64,000 nt of DNA from an uncultured Lachnospiraceae bacterium (GCA_944377405.1 CALWES010000007.1:1-64000), one strand, 5' to 3'; shown: positions 8,440 to 15,132, counted from the stretch's first letter. Translations and numbers: made by a program. Notes: generated by a model not told the origin, from the sequence alone.

Positions 8440-8766
8440 CTTCAACTTGAACACATATCAGCCTTATTAAAGTCGCTTTTTGATCTGTATATTCTGGACA
8501 TCAGGATGCCGCTTTGCAATGGGATGGAACTTCTGCAGAAGATATACGAAAAAGGAACAACCTCTCAGGTAATCCTCCTGACCGGATATGAGGAATATGC
8601 GATAGAAGCCTGTGGAATGGCAGCGGGATATGTCATGAAGGATGCCTTGGATGAGAGACTGCCGGAGGCCCTGGAAAGAGCATTCCGGAATCTGGCGCGA
8701 ACAGAGACAAGACTTACCGCACCATCCGGCAACGGAAAGAGACAAAGCCCCGTTCCCCTCATGTGA
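8440..8766 (+). pseudogene. Fragment of a response regulator receiver domain
   Basis: The frame carries the second half of a receiver domain: LYILDIRMP with the phospho-acceptor Asp, 'SQVILLTGYEEYAIEA' with the conserved Thr, and the GYVMKDAL segment with the conserved Lys. The style is that of LytTR-type regulators. The first half (acidic pocket) and the whole output domain are absent. The open frame starts after a TAA at 8437-8439 without a plausible start and ends in an unrelated tail, so it is a remnant cut at both ends. Confidence 0.7.
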
Positions 8767-8785
8767 AACGTAAGAAAAACGTCAG

Positions 8786-8815
8786 TTAAACACGGAATAC
8801 TCCTTATGCTATAAT
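8786..8815 (+). promoter_or_regulatory. Promoter placing the transcript start on the next ATG
   Basis: TTAAAC (8786-8791) and TATAAT (8810-8815) are 18 bases apart. The start point would fall at about 8822, exactly the A of the following ATG, and no Shine-Dalgarno site lies between. This suggests a leaderless mRNA. Confidence 0.45.
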
Positions 8816-8821
8816 GATCCT

Positions 8822-9604
8822 ATGAAAACGATCCTGGAAAAAATCAAATCTCTGAACCGATACCAGAAGGCCATCCTTCTCTTCATGCTGGCCATGGTCC
8901 TGATATTCGCCGCTGTTTATTCCAGGGCCATCGCCAGGGAGGGATATGCCTATAAGGGGGCGATCCTGGTTCCAGGCAAGGAGGGAGAGGCGACCCTGTA
9001 CTCCGGGAAGCTTAATGGGGAGCAGGCGGTCTTTCGGGTATTGCCCGGCTGGAAGCTGATATTTCAATACGGAGACCGGACCTACGGCCCCTATGTGGCG
9101 AAGGAGGTCCCGGAGGCCATACCGGAGGATACCGGCGTGGAGAGCGGGATCACCGGCCTTGAGCTTTACCGGGGAGAGGACCTGCTCTTTCGGGGCGGCC
9201 TTGTGGACTACGGAGACCGGATCATACTGTATGAGGAGGATGGAAGACCGGCGGACATCGGCGTCTGGATCACCGGGGTCAACGGAAGTCTGACGGATGA
9301 AAGGGGCAATCAGATGGATGCCATGGAGCCTTCCGTAACGGAGATCCTTGAACTGATGACCGGTCCTGGCCTGACCCACAGGGGGTCCTGGACCCTGTGG
9401 CTGGAAGGGACCTTTGCCTGCCTCCTTACGGCTGTTTCCATGTTGTTTGCAGATGAGCTCTTCCGATGGAGCCTGAGCTTTCAGATCCGGCACGCAGAGG
9501 ATGCGGAGCCTTCGGACCTGGAGATCGCCGGGCGGTATTTTGCCTGGACGATACTTCCGCTCATGGCCTTGATCCTGTTTATCACGGGCCTGTCTGTCCA
9601 GTGA
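8822..9604 (+). CDS. Unknown membrane protein
   Basis: This encodes 260 residues: one N-terminal membrane helix (about 17-37), a beta-rich domain of about 150 residues probably outside the cell (repeated short 'YGDR' turns), and two C-terminal helices near 197-215 and 238-258. No family is recognised. There is no ribosome binding site, and the promoter just before the ATG implies leaderless translation from this start. It precedes, on the same strand, an independently controlled XRE/membrane-protein operon. Confidence 0.55.
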   Translation: MKTILEKIKSLNRYQKAILLFMLAMVLIFAAVYSRAIAREGYAYKGAILVPGKEGEATLYSGKLNGEQAVFRVLPGWKLIFQYGDRTYGPYVAKEVPEAIPEDTGVESGITGLELYRGEDLLFRGGLVDYGDRIILYEEDGRPADIGVWITGVNGSLTDERGNQMDAMEPSVTEILELMTGPGLTHRGSWTLWLEGTFACLLTAVSMLFADELFRWSLSFQIRHAEDAEPSDLEIAGRYFAWTILPLMALILFITGLSVQ

Positions 9605-9618
9605 TTTGTTTCAAAAAA

Positions 9619-9638
9619 ATGTAAAGCAAGCTTGACAT
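9619..9638 (+). promoter_or_regulatory. Upstream operator of the XRE promoter
   Basis: ATGTAAAG-CAAG-CTTGACAT is a near-perfect inverted repeat that covers the -35 box at 9632-9637. It matches the perfect site at 9664-9683 in half-site sequence and 4-base spacing. Centres are 45 bases apart. Confidence 0.7.
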
Positions 9639-9659
9639 ATTTCCCAGAAGCTGTATAAT
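9632..9659 (+). promoter_or_regulatory. Promoter of the XRE/DUF2178-like operon
   Basis: Consensus TTGACA (9632-9637) and TATAAT (9654-9659) are 16 bases apart. The promoter is bracketed by two copies of the same palindrome, so it should be strong when free and shut off when both sites are bound. Confidence 0.85.
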
Positions 9660-9663
9660 GATG

Positions 9664-9683
9664 ATGTAAAGAAAACTTTACAT
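9664..9683 (+). promoter_or_regulatory. Downstream operator, perfect inverted repeat
   Basis: ATGTAAAG-AAAA-CTTTACAT is a perfect inverted repeat, extended by a further G/C pair at 9663 and 9684. It covers the predicted transcription start just after the -10 box. The probable ligand is the XRE repressor encoded 17 bases downstream. Confidence 0.8.
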
Positions 9684-9699
9684 CGAAAAGGAGGATATC

Positions 9700-9912
9700 T
9701 TGAAGAACCGGTTGGAAGAGATCCGAAAGCAGAGGGGGATCAGGCAGGAGGAGCTGGCGGAAGCCATGGGCGTCTCCCGGCAGACCATCAGCTCCCTGGA
9801 AAACGGCAGGTACAACCCTTCCGTTATACTTGCCATCAAGCTTGCGAGATATTTTGAAACAAAAGTGGAAGACATTTTTATCTATGAGGAGGCCCAGGAT
9901 GAAAGGAAATAA
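9700..9912 (+). CDS. XRE-family small repressor (TTG start)
   Basis: This 70-residue protein is almost only an HTH_3 domain: RLEEIRKQRGIRQEELAEAMGVSRQTISSLENG with the recognition helix SRQTISSLE, then YNPSVILAIKLARYF. Such short repressors usually pair with a membrane protein and control their own operon. It starts with TTG, chosen because AAGGAGG lies at 9690-9696. The stop overlaps the ATG of the membrane protein. Two identical-type palindromes at its promoter argue for autoregulation. The signal sensed is unknown. Confidence 0.9.
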   Translation: MKNRLEEIRKQRGIRQEELAEAMGVSRQTISSLENGRYNPSVILAIKLARYFETKVEDIFIYEEAQDERK

Positions 9913-10306
9913 ACTGTTTATCGTATCCATTGCGGAGATCCTTCTGGGGATCGCCATCAACGCTCTGGCATTTGCAGGGGTCGGAGCTGATCCCAGCGTT
10001 CTTACGGGCATCGGTTCCGGTATACTGGCCGTGGGTGCCGTACAGCTCCTGCGGGTGGTACGCCTGGAGCGGGATCCGGAGCTTCGGAAGCGTGTGGAGA
10101 CAGCGTCGAAGGACGAACGCTATGCCTTCATCTCCATGAAGGCAAAGGAAGCCGCCTTTGCCATATATCTGATCATCGCGGCAGTGCTCTGTATGGTCTG
10201 GCTGCTGCTGGGATACCGGGAAGAGGGGAACCTGGCAGCCATGTCCATCTGCCTTCTGGTGGTGCTTTATGGGATCCTGTTCCGCATACTGGCAAAGAAA
10301 TATTAA
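9899..10306 (+). CDS. DUF2178-like four-helix membrane protein
   Basis: The ATG at 9899 overlaps the end of the XRE gene and is preceded by GAGGAGG. It yields 135 residues with four membrane helices near 5-25, 32-50, 81-100 and 107-127, plus a basic/acidic loop in between. Size, topology and pairing with a 70-residue XRE regulator match the DUF2178-type partners found across Firmicutes. The membrane protein in such pairs is thought to antagonise or sense for the regulator, but this has not been shown here. Confidence 0.65.
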   Translation: MKGNKLFIVSIAEILLGIAINALAFAGVGADPSVLTGIGSGILAVGAVQLLRVVRLERDPELRKRVETASKDERYAFISMKAKEAAFAIYLIIAAVLCMVWLLLGYREEGNLAAMSICLLVVLYGILFRILAKKY

Positions 10307-10321
10307 CAAGGAGGAAAGGGA

Positions 10322-11239
10322 ATGCCACAGCATGTGACCGTTTCGGACTATGACCCGGCCTGGCCGGAGGCATACGCCAGAGAAAGGAAAGCAATCACGG
10401 GGATCCTTGGGGATAACTGTCTTGCCATCTACCACATCGGAAGCACCTCTGTGCCGGGGCTTCCGGCAAAGCCCATCATAGACATCATGGCGGCAGTCAG
10501 GAGCCTGGAGCAGGTGGATGAGGCGGCAAGGGCCTTTGCAGGGATCGGTTATGAGTCCTGCGGCGAGTTCGGGATCCCCGGGAGGCGCTACCTGCGGAAG
10601 GGTGGAGACGAACGGACCCATCAGCTCCATATCTTCCAGGCAGGGGACTGGAACAATATCGGAAGGCACCTGGCCTTCCGGGACTTCATGCGCAGCCATG
10701 AAAAGGAACGGGAGGAATACGGAACCCTGAAAAAGGACCTGGCCCGGCGCTTCCCTTACGATATCAGGAGCTATTGCGACGGGAAGGACGCCTTTGTGCG
10801 GAGCATGGAGGAAAATGCCCTTTCCTGCTTCGACGGAAGCTGGGACAGACTGTATCTTGCGGCAAGAGAGGTGCAGTATGAGAGAAAGCTGTCTCCCCTT
10901 TTGGAGGCCGGAGGCGTTTCTGCGGCACTCCTGACGGATAAAGGGAATCTGTATACCGGCGTCTGCATCGATACCGCCTGCTCCCTGGGCATGTGTGCGG
11001 AAAGGAACGCCATTGCCCACATGATCACCCAGGGGGAGAGCCGCATCGTAAAGCTGACTGCGGTCATGAGGGATGGAACGGCGGGGATGCCCTGCGGGGC
11101 CTGCCGGGAGCTGATGATGCAGCTGGGCGAAGGGGCAGGAGACACGGAGATCCTGTGTGATCACGAGACAAAAAAGACGGTCCGCCTGAGGGAACTGATG
11201 CCGGACTGGTGGTTTGAAGGTGGAGAGCATCGTAAATAA
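10322..11239 (+). CDS. GrpB (UPF0157) - cytidine deaminase fusion
   Basis: This encodes 305 residues in two domains. Residues 1-165 are GrpB/UPF0157, a nucleotidyltransferase-like fold: VSDYDPAWPEAYARE, the IYHIGSTSVPGLPAKPIIDI core and the 'RTHQLHIF' block. Residues 175-295 are a cytidine deaminase-type zinc domain with CAERNAI and PCGACRE, the glutamate and three cysteines that hold zinc. GrpB has no proven reaction; the deaminase half could salvage cytidine or act on another nucleotide or base. The frame runs through without interruption, and AAGGAGGAAAGGG precedes the ATG. Confidence 0.85.
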   Translation: MPQHVTVSDYDPAWPEAYARERKAITGILGDNCLAIYHIGSTSVPGLPAKPIIDIMAAVRSLEQVDEAARAFAGIGYESCGEFGIPGRRYLRKGGDERTHQLHIFQAGDWNNIGRHLAFRDFMRSHEKEREEYGTLKKDLARRFPYDIRSYCDGKDAFVRSMEENALSCFDGSWDRLYLAAREVQYERKLSPLLEAGGVSAALLTDKGNLYTGVCIDTACSLGMCAERNAIAHMITQGESRIVKLTAVMRDGTAGMPCGACRELMMQLGEGAGDTEILCDHETKKTVRLRELMPDWWFEGGEHRK

Positions 11240-11618
11240 AGTGCTGTTTATCAATGCCTGCGTGAGGCCGGAGTCCCGGACCTGCCGGCTGGCCCGGGAG
11301 GTACTGAAGAGGCTTTCGGGAGAGCTTGAGGAGCTCAGGCTTTATGAGGAGCCCATAGAGCCCCTGGATCAGGAGACCCTGGAAAAAAGGACGGAGCTTG
11401 TGGCCCGTGGAGACTATCGGGATCCCCTGTTCCGCTATGCAAAACAGTTCGCCCAGGCAGCGGACATCATGGTGGCGGCACCTTACTGGGATCTGTCCTT
11501 TCCCGCCATCCTGAAGGTCTATCTGGAACAGATCTGTGTTACGGGACTGACCTTTCAGTATACGCCGGAGGGGATCCTCCAGGAAGTGATAGGGAAGATC
11601 AGAAACGCGGATATGTAA
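11214..11618 (+). pseudogene. Truncated flavodoxin-fold NAD(P)H oxidoreductase
   Basis: The product starts like NAD(P)H-dependent FMN oxidoreductases/azoreductases: VLFINACVRPESRT phosphate loop, then MVAAPYWDLSFPAILKVYLEQI and GLTFQYTPEG. It stops after about 130 residues, whereas the family runs to about 190-210; the last segment with the flavin-contact loop is absent in all frames downstream. The first in-frame codon is TTG at 11214, overlapping the deaminase gene; GTG at 11241 is closer to family starts. The remaining protein may be non-functional. Confidence 0.7.
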
Positions 11619-11646
11619 GATACAGAAGCTGGAAAGGAGTATCAGT

Positions 11647-12159
11647 ATGGAATTTACAAAGGTGATCAGAGAACGTTATTCCTGCAAAAAGTTTGACGGA
11701 AGACCGGTGGAGGCGGAGAAACTTCAGGCGATCCTGGAGGCAGGACGGCTGGCCCCCACGGCAAAGAACCTGCAGGAGCAGAAGATCTACGTGGTTCAGT
11801 CTGCAGAAGGCCTTGCAAAGGTCGACAGCCTTACCCCCTGCCGCTACCAGGCAGGCACGGTGCTGATCGTGGCCTTCGACCGGGAGAACGTATTCGTTTA
11901 CCCCGGCGGAAAGCGGGACTCCGGCACCGAGGATGCGGCCATCGTGGCCACCCATATGCTCCTGGCTGCGGCGGATGCAGGAGTGGACAGCTGCTGGCTG
12001 AATTTCTTCGATCCCGAAGCCGTGGCAAAGGAATTCGGCCTGCCGGAGGGACAGGAGGTCCTGATGCTTCTGGATCTGGGCTACGCGGCAGAAGGAGCAG
12101 GTCCCCTTCCGAACCATGCCAGCAGAAAAGATATTTCTGAAACGGTGAAGTACATCTAA
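11647..12159 (+). CDS. Nitroreductase family FMN protein
   Basis: This 170-residue protein belongs to the nitroreductase family, which uses FMN and NAD(P)H to reduce nitro, quinone or flavin substrates. Visible marks are the start VIRERYSCKKFDGRPV, the FMN phosphate contact RLAPTAKNLQ, the dimer helix DAAIVATHMLLAAADAGVDSCW, and the late GYAAEG loop. GGAAAGGAG precedes the ATG. It is immediately downstream of the truncated oxidoreductase and ends at a shared convergent terminator. The physiological substrate is unknown. Confidence 0.85.
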   Translation: MEFTKVIRERYSCKKFDGRPVEAEKLQAILEAGRLAPTAKNLQEQKIYVVQSAEGLAKVDSLTPCRYQAGTVLIVAFDRENVFVYPGGKRDSGTEDAAIVATHMLLAAADAGVDSCWLNFFDPEAVAKEFGLPEGQEVLMLLDLGYAAEGAGPLPNHASRKDISETVKYI

Positions 12160-12178
12160 AAGAGTATTCTCGTATGTA

Positions 12179-12216
12179 AAAAGAGCTGCAGGGATCCTTA
12201 GTCCTGCAGCTCTTTT
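12179..12216. terminator. Convergent bidirectional terminator
   Basis: AAAAGAGCTGCAGG and CCTGCAGCTCTTTT pair perfectly around a 10-base loop. It lies between the nitroreductase gene (+) and the flavoredoxin gene (-) and can stop both transcripts. Confidence 0.9.
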
Positions 12217-12221
12217 AAAAA

Positions 12222-12815
12222 TTAGGCTTCTGCGTTTTCTCTGGCCTTTTTCATCAAAGGCGTTCCTGCATTCCAGGCCTGCCCTACTTTTTCACCGATG
12301 GCATAGTAACCGTTCTGGAACTGGTCAAAAAGAAAAGCATTCAGTTTAGATGGCTCTACCTTGCCTTTTTCATTTAAAACATTTTCTTCGGCCAGGATCC
12401 CGACGATCTCACCGATCACATGGAAGCCATAAATCTCATTTTTGGCCTCCACCACCTTGCATTCCAGTGTAAGGGGGAATTCCTGGACTACGGGTGCGTT
12501 GACCTTGTTGCTTTTTACAGCTGTAAGTCCGCTGTAGCGGAACTTGTCCGGTATGTTATTGGCGCTGGCGATCCCGAAGAAATCAGCCTCCTGCATATGG
12601 GGAATATCTGCAATGCTTAAGGTAAAGGCTCCTGTTTTTTTGATGTTTGCGGATGTTTTGTGATCCTCGTCGATATTCAGACTAACCATGTTTTCTGCGC
12701 AGATCCCGCCCCAGGCCATATTCATTACATCTACGGTGCCGTTTTCATCGTAGGTTGCGATCATCAGAACAGGCATGGGGAACAGATAAGGCTTTACAGA
12801 CAATTCTTTTTTCAT
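12222..12815 (-). CDS. Flavoredoxin-like flavin reductase family protein
   Basis: This 197-residue protein fits the FMN-binding split-barrel (flavin reductase-like/flavoredoxin) family. The start VKPYLFPMPVLMIATYDENGTVDVMNMAW, the loop 'KTSANIKKTGAFTLSI' and ECKVVEAKNEI are characteristic. It should bind FMN and pass electrons or reduce flavin in the cytoplasm. CGGAGGTATT precedes the ATG. The gene is divergent from an HxlR regulator, with overlapping promoters and an inverted repeat on its -35, so it is likely the regulator's target. Confidence 0.85.
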   Translation of the reverse strand: MKKELSVKPYLFPMPVLMIATYDENGTVDVMNMAWGGICAENMVSLNIDEDHKTSANIKKTGAFTLSIADIPHMQEADFFGIASANNIPDKFRYSGLTAVKSNKVNAPVVQEFPLTLECKVVEAKNEIYGFHVIGEIVGILAEENVLNEKGKVEPSKLNAFLFDQFQNGYYAIGEKVGQAWNAGTPLMKKARENAEA

Positions 12816-12851
12816 TTCGAATACCTCCGGATATGTAGATAAAAAACGTTC

Positions 12852-12879
12852 TTTACAACGTTGATGATTTTATTATAAA
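12852..12879 (+). promoter_or_regulatory. Promoter of the HxlR regulator
   Basis: TTTACA (12852-12857) and TATAAA (12874-12879) are 16 bases apart. Its -10 overlaps the -10 of the divergent flavoredoxin promoter, so polymerases would compete. AACGTT-N6-AACGTT (12845-12862) overlaps its -35. Confidence 0.5.
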
Positions 12880-12899
12880 ATTGCCGTAAGAAAAAACAA
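12872..12899 (-). promoter_or_regulatory. Promoter of the flavoredoxin gene
   Basis: On the minus strand TTGTTT (12899-12894) and TATAAT (12877-12872) are 16 bases apart, giving a start near 12865, about 50 bases before the flavoredoxin ATG. Confidence 0.6.
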
Positions 12900-12925
12900 G
12901 TACTGATTTAAAAGTGAGGTACTTG
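12897..12925. promoter_or_regulatory. Candidate HxlR operator
   Basis: CAAGTAC (12897-12903) and GTACTTG (12919-12925) form a perfect inverted repeat with a 15-base gap. It touches the -35 of the flavoredoxin promoter and lies in the early transcribed region of the HxlR gene, so one bound dimer could control both. Confidence 0.6.
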
Positions 12926-12943
12926 CTTAAAGGAAAGTGAAAA

Positions 12944-13297
12944 ATGATTATAAACTACATTGAAAAAGCCAATTTTGAGGACACGGGATTCAGCTATACC
13001 CTGTCATTGATCTCCGGGAAATATAAGATGGTGATCCTGTACTGCCTCATGGAATTCAAAACAGTCCGGTTTAATGAACTGAAACGATATCTGAAGAAGG
13101 TTTCCGATAAGAGTCTCAGCCAGAACCTGAAGGAACTGGAGGCAGATGGCCTGATCGCTCGAAAGGTTTATCCTCAGATCCCTCCGAAGGTGGAATATAG
13201 TCTTACGGAAAAGGGAAAATCCCTGATGCTGGTATTGGATCAGCTTTGCGTCTGGGGAGAGGAGCACCGTCCCGGAAGGAAAGATAGAAGAATCTGA
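12944..13297 (+). CDS. HxlR-family transcriptional regulator
   Basis: This 117-residue winged-helix protein has the HxlR layout: SLISGKYKMVILYCLM helix, 'VRFNELKRYLKKVSDKSLSQNLKELEADGLIARKVY' with the recognition helix, and the wing PPKVEYSLTEKGKSL. Members such as HxlR, YodB and HypR sense formaldehyde, quinones or disulfide stress. The N-terminal sensing Cys of YodB/HypR is missing; a Cys sits near residue 34 instead. AAAGGAAAG precedes the ATG. It probably represses the divergent flavoredoxin gene and itself. Confidence 0.85.
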   Translation: MIINYIEKANFEDTGFSYTLSLISGKYKMVILYCLMEFKTVRFNELKRYLKKVSDKSLSQNLKELEADGLIARKVYPQIPPKVEYSLTEKGKSLMLVLDQLCVWGEEHRPGRKDRRI

Positions 13298-13369
13298 TCA
13301 TGGAATAGAGTATCTTTCGCTTAGCAGGCAGAGGGGAAGAGAATCATTCTATCATCACTGAATTTTCAC

Positions 13370-13398
13370 TTGATAGATTTTCGGATTTATGGTATGTT
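13370..13398 (+). promoter_or_regulatory. Promoter of the ABC-F leader
   Basis: TTGATA (13370-13375) and TATGTT (13393-13398) are 17 bases apart. Transcription should start near 13405, about 235 bases before the ABC-F start codon, which leaves room for the leader peptide and attenuator. Confidence 0.55.
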
Positions 13399-13427
13399 GA
13401 TACAGAAATAAAATGAGAGGTGAAGGG

Positions 13428-13451
13428 ATGATCATTATTTCCTGCAGATAA
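13428..13451 (+). CDS. Six-residue leader peptide MIISCR of the ABC-F gene
   Basis: A minimal reading frame ATG ATC ATT ATT TCC TGC AGA TAA follows an excellent purine-rich site (GAGAGGTGAAGGG, 13415-13427). Codons 4-6 lie inside the first arm of a set of competing hairpins, so a ribosome held on this peptide would mask that arm. Short translated leaders of this kind control several antibiotic-resistance genes of the ABC-F and Erm types. Translation itself is inferred. Confidence 0.6.
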   Translation: MIIISCR

Positions 13452-13604
13452 ACTTGGATATACAGTGGTACCGCAGCTTAGGGGTATCATTGTGTTTTGC
13501 AGGAAAATGAAAGAACTGTCCCCACCGATCCATAGAACCCCAAGCTTTTGGGTGATCGTTATGCTGTTACGGGCTGCAGGAATTTCCTGCGGCCTTTATT
13601 TTTT
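13437..13604 (+). promoter_or_regulatory. Transcription attenuator upstream of the ABC-F gene
   Basis: Four short segments can pair in exclusive ways: 1 (13438-13446, TTTCCTGCA), 2 (13498-13506, TGCAGGAAA), 3 (13574-13582, CTGCAGGAA) and 4 (13583-13591, TTTCCTGCG). Pairing 1:2 with 3:4 leaves an intrinsic terminator (13572-13594) followed by TTTATTTTTT. If a stalled ribosome covers segment 1, segment 2 can take segment 4 and abolish the terminator. A further stem (CCCAA/TTTGGG) lies between. I found this by reading; folding energies were not computed. Confidence 0.65.
13572..13604 (+). terminator. Intrinsic terminator in the ABC-F leader
   Basis: GGCTGCAGGAA and TTCCTGCGGCC pair with one G-U and are followed by TTTATTTTTT. 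It ends 37 bases before the ABC-F ATG with no gene upstream to terminate, which marks it as an attenuator rather than an operon end. Confidence 0.85.
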
Positions 13605-13641
13605 ACTGTCTGATTGATGATATCGTAAGGAGGGATGTACC

Positions 13642-15132
13642 ATGTCCATGATTAAGGTGGAAGACCTCAGTTTTTCCTATCCGTCTGGCTCGGAGGATAT
13701 CTTTGATCATGTCAGCTTTCAGATCGACACGGACTGGAAGCTGGGCTTCATCGGAAGGAATGGAAGAGGAAAGACCACGTTTCTCCGGCTTCTGATGGGA
13801 ATGTATGAGTATCAGGGGAAAATAAAGTCCTCCGTGGAGTTCGATTATTTTCCCTATCCGGTTTCTGATCCCGAGAGGCTGACCTCCGAGGTGCTGGAGG
13901 AGGTCTGCCCCCTGGCGGAGGAATGGGAGCTTTTGCGGGAGCTGTCCTACCTTGAGGTGCGGGAGGATGTGCTCTGGAGGCCCTTCTCCACTCTCTCCCG
14001 GGGAGAGCAGACGAAGGTCCTGCTGGCGGCCCTGTTTCTGAACCAGGGCCATTTTCTGCTGATCGATGAGCCCACAAACCACCTGGACACGAGGGCCAGG
14101 GAGATCGTCTCCGCTTACCTGAAACGGAAGAAGGGCTTTATCCTGGTGTCCCATGACAGACACTTTCTGGATGGCTGTATCGATCACGTCCTGTCTCTGA
14201 ACAGGGCGGATATTCAGGTGCAGAGCGGAAACTTCAGCAGCTGGTTTACGAATTTTGAACGGCAGCAGGCCTTTGAGCTTGCCAGGAATGAAAAACTGAA
14301 AAAGGACATCCAGGGCCTGAAAAGGGCTGCCGGAAGGACGGCCGCCTGGTCGGACCGCACCGAGGCGGCAAAGTACGGAAACGGTCCTGTGGACCGGGGC
14401 TTTATCGGCCATAAGGCTGCCAAGCTGATGAAGCGGGCCAAGTCCATCGAGGCCCGGCAGCAGCAGGCCATGGAAGAAAAGGAGGGCCTTCTGAAAAATC
14501 TGGAGAAGGCGGAGGAACTGAAGCTGTATCCCCTCAGCTATTTTACAGATACCCTGGTAAGCTGTTCCGGCCTTGTTCCCGTCTACGACGGAAGGGAGGT
14601 CTGCCAGCCCCTGAGCTTTACCGTAAGGCAGGGGGAAAGACTTGCCCTGGAGGGGAAAAACGGCACGGGAAAATCCAGCATCCTGAAGCTTCTGGTGGGA
14701 GAGGAACTGGAGCACCGGGGTACGGTCCGGGTCGGCTCGGGCCTTGTGATATCCTATGTGCCCCAGGATACCTCCGGACTCCGGGGGAGCCTTTCGGACT
14801 ATGCGGAGGCGGAGGGGATCGACGAAAGCCTCTTTAAGGCCATGCTCCGGAAGCTGGACCTGTCCAGGGACCAGCTGGGGAAGGACCTGCAGGAGCTTTC
14901 GGCGGGTCAGAAGAAAAAGGTCCTGCTGGCAGGGAGCCTCTGCCGGAGAGCCCATCTGTATGTGTGGGATGAACCCCTTAATTATATCGACCTCTATTCC
15001 CGTATGCAGATCGAAAACCTGATCCTGGAATATAAGCCTTCCATGATTTTCGTGGAACACGATCAGGCCTTCCGGGAGGCTGTGGCGACAGGCTCCCTGA
15101 AGCTGGAAAATAACAGTCCCTCCTGCTGCTGA
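13642..15132 (+). CDS. Lsa-family ABC-F ribosomal protection protein
   Basis: This 496-residue protein has two ABC domains and no membrane part: Walker A GRNGRGKT (38-45), signature LSRGEQ (118-123), IDEP (141-144), then a helical linker of about 200-300, the second Walker A GKNGTGKS (338-345), signature LSAGQ (419-423) and VWDEP. The N-terminus and lengths fit the Lsa type, which dislodges lincosamides, streptogramin A and pleuromutilins from the ribosome. AAGGAGGGATG precedes the ATG at 13642. Expression is probably induced through the leader attenuator. The drug range is inferred from family only. Confidence 0.88.
   Translation: MSMIKVEDLSFSYPSGSEDIFDHVSFQIDTDWKLGFIGRNGRGKTTFLRLLMGMYEYQGKIKSSVEFDYFPYPVSDPERLTSEVLEEVCPLAEEWELLRELSYLEVREDVLWRPFSTLSRGEQTKVLLAALFLNQGHFLLIDEPTNHLDTRAREIVSAYLKRKKGFILVSHDRHFLDGCIDHVLSLNRADIQVQSGNFSSWFTNFERQQAFELARNEKLKKDIQGLKRAAGRTAAWSDRTEAAKYGNGPVDRGFIGHKAAKLMKRAKSIEARQQQAMEEKEGLLKNLEKAEELKLYPLSYFTDTLVSCSGLVPVYDGREVCQPLSFTVRQGERLALEGKNGTGKSSILKLLVGEELEHRGTVRVGSGLVISYVPQDTSGLRGSLSDYAEAEGIDESLFKAMLRKLDLSRDQLGKDLQELSAGQKKKVLLAGSLCRRAHLYVWDEPLNYIDLYSRMQIENLILEYKPSMIFVEHDQAFREAVATGSLKLENNSPSCC

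Noticed and set aside
6397..8466. Insertion sequence or prophage remnant as the cause of the decay zone
   Set aside because: No transposase, integrase or terminal inverted repeats were seen on either strand.
13603..15060. Long open frame antisense to the ABC-F gene
   Set aside because: The sense frame carries all Walker and signature motifs. The antisense product is low in recognisable structure and would begin inside the lsa-type gene.
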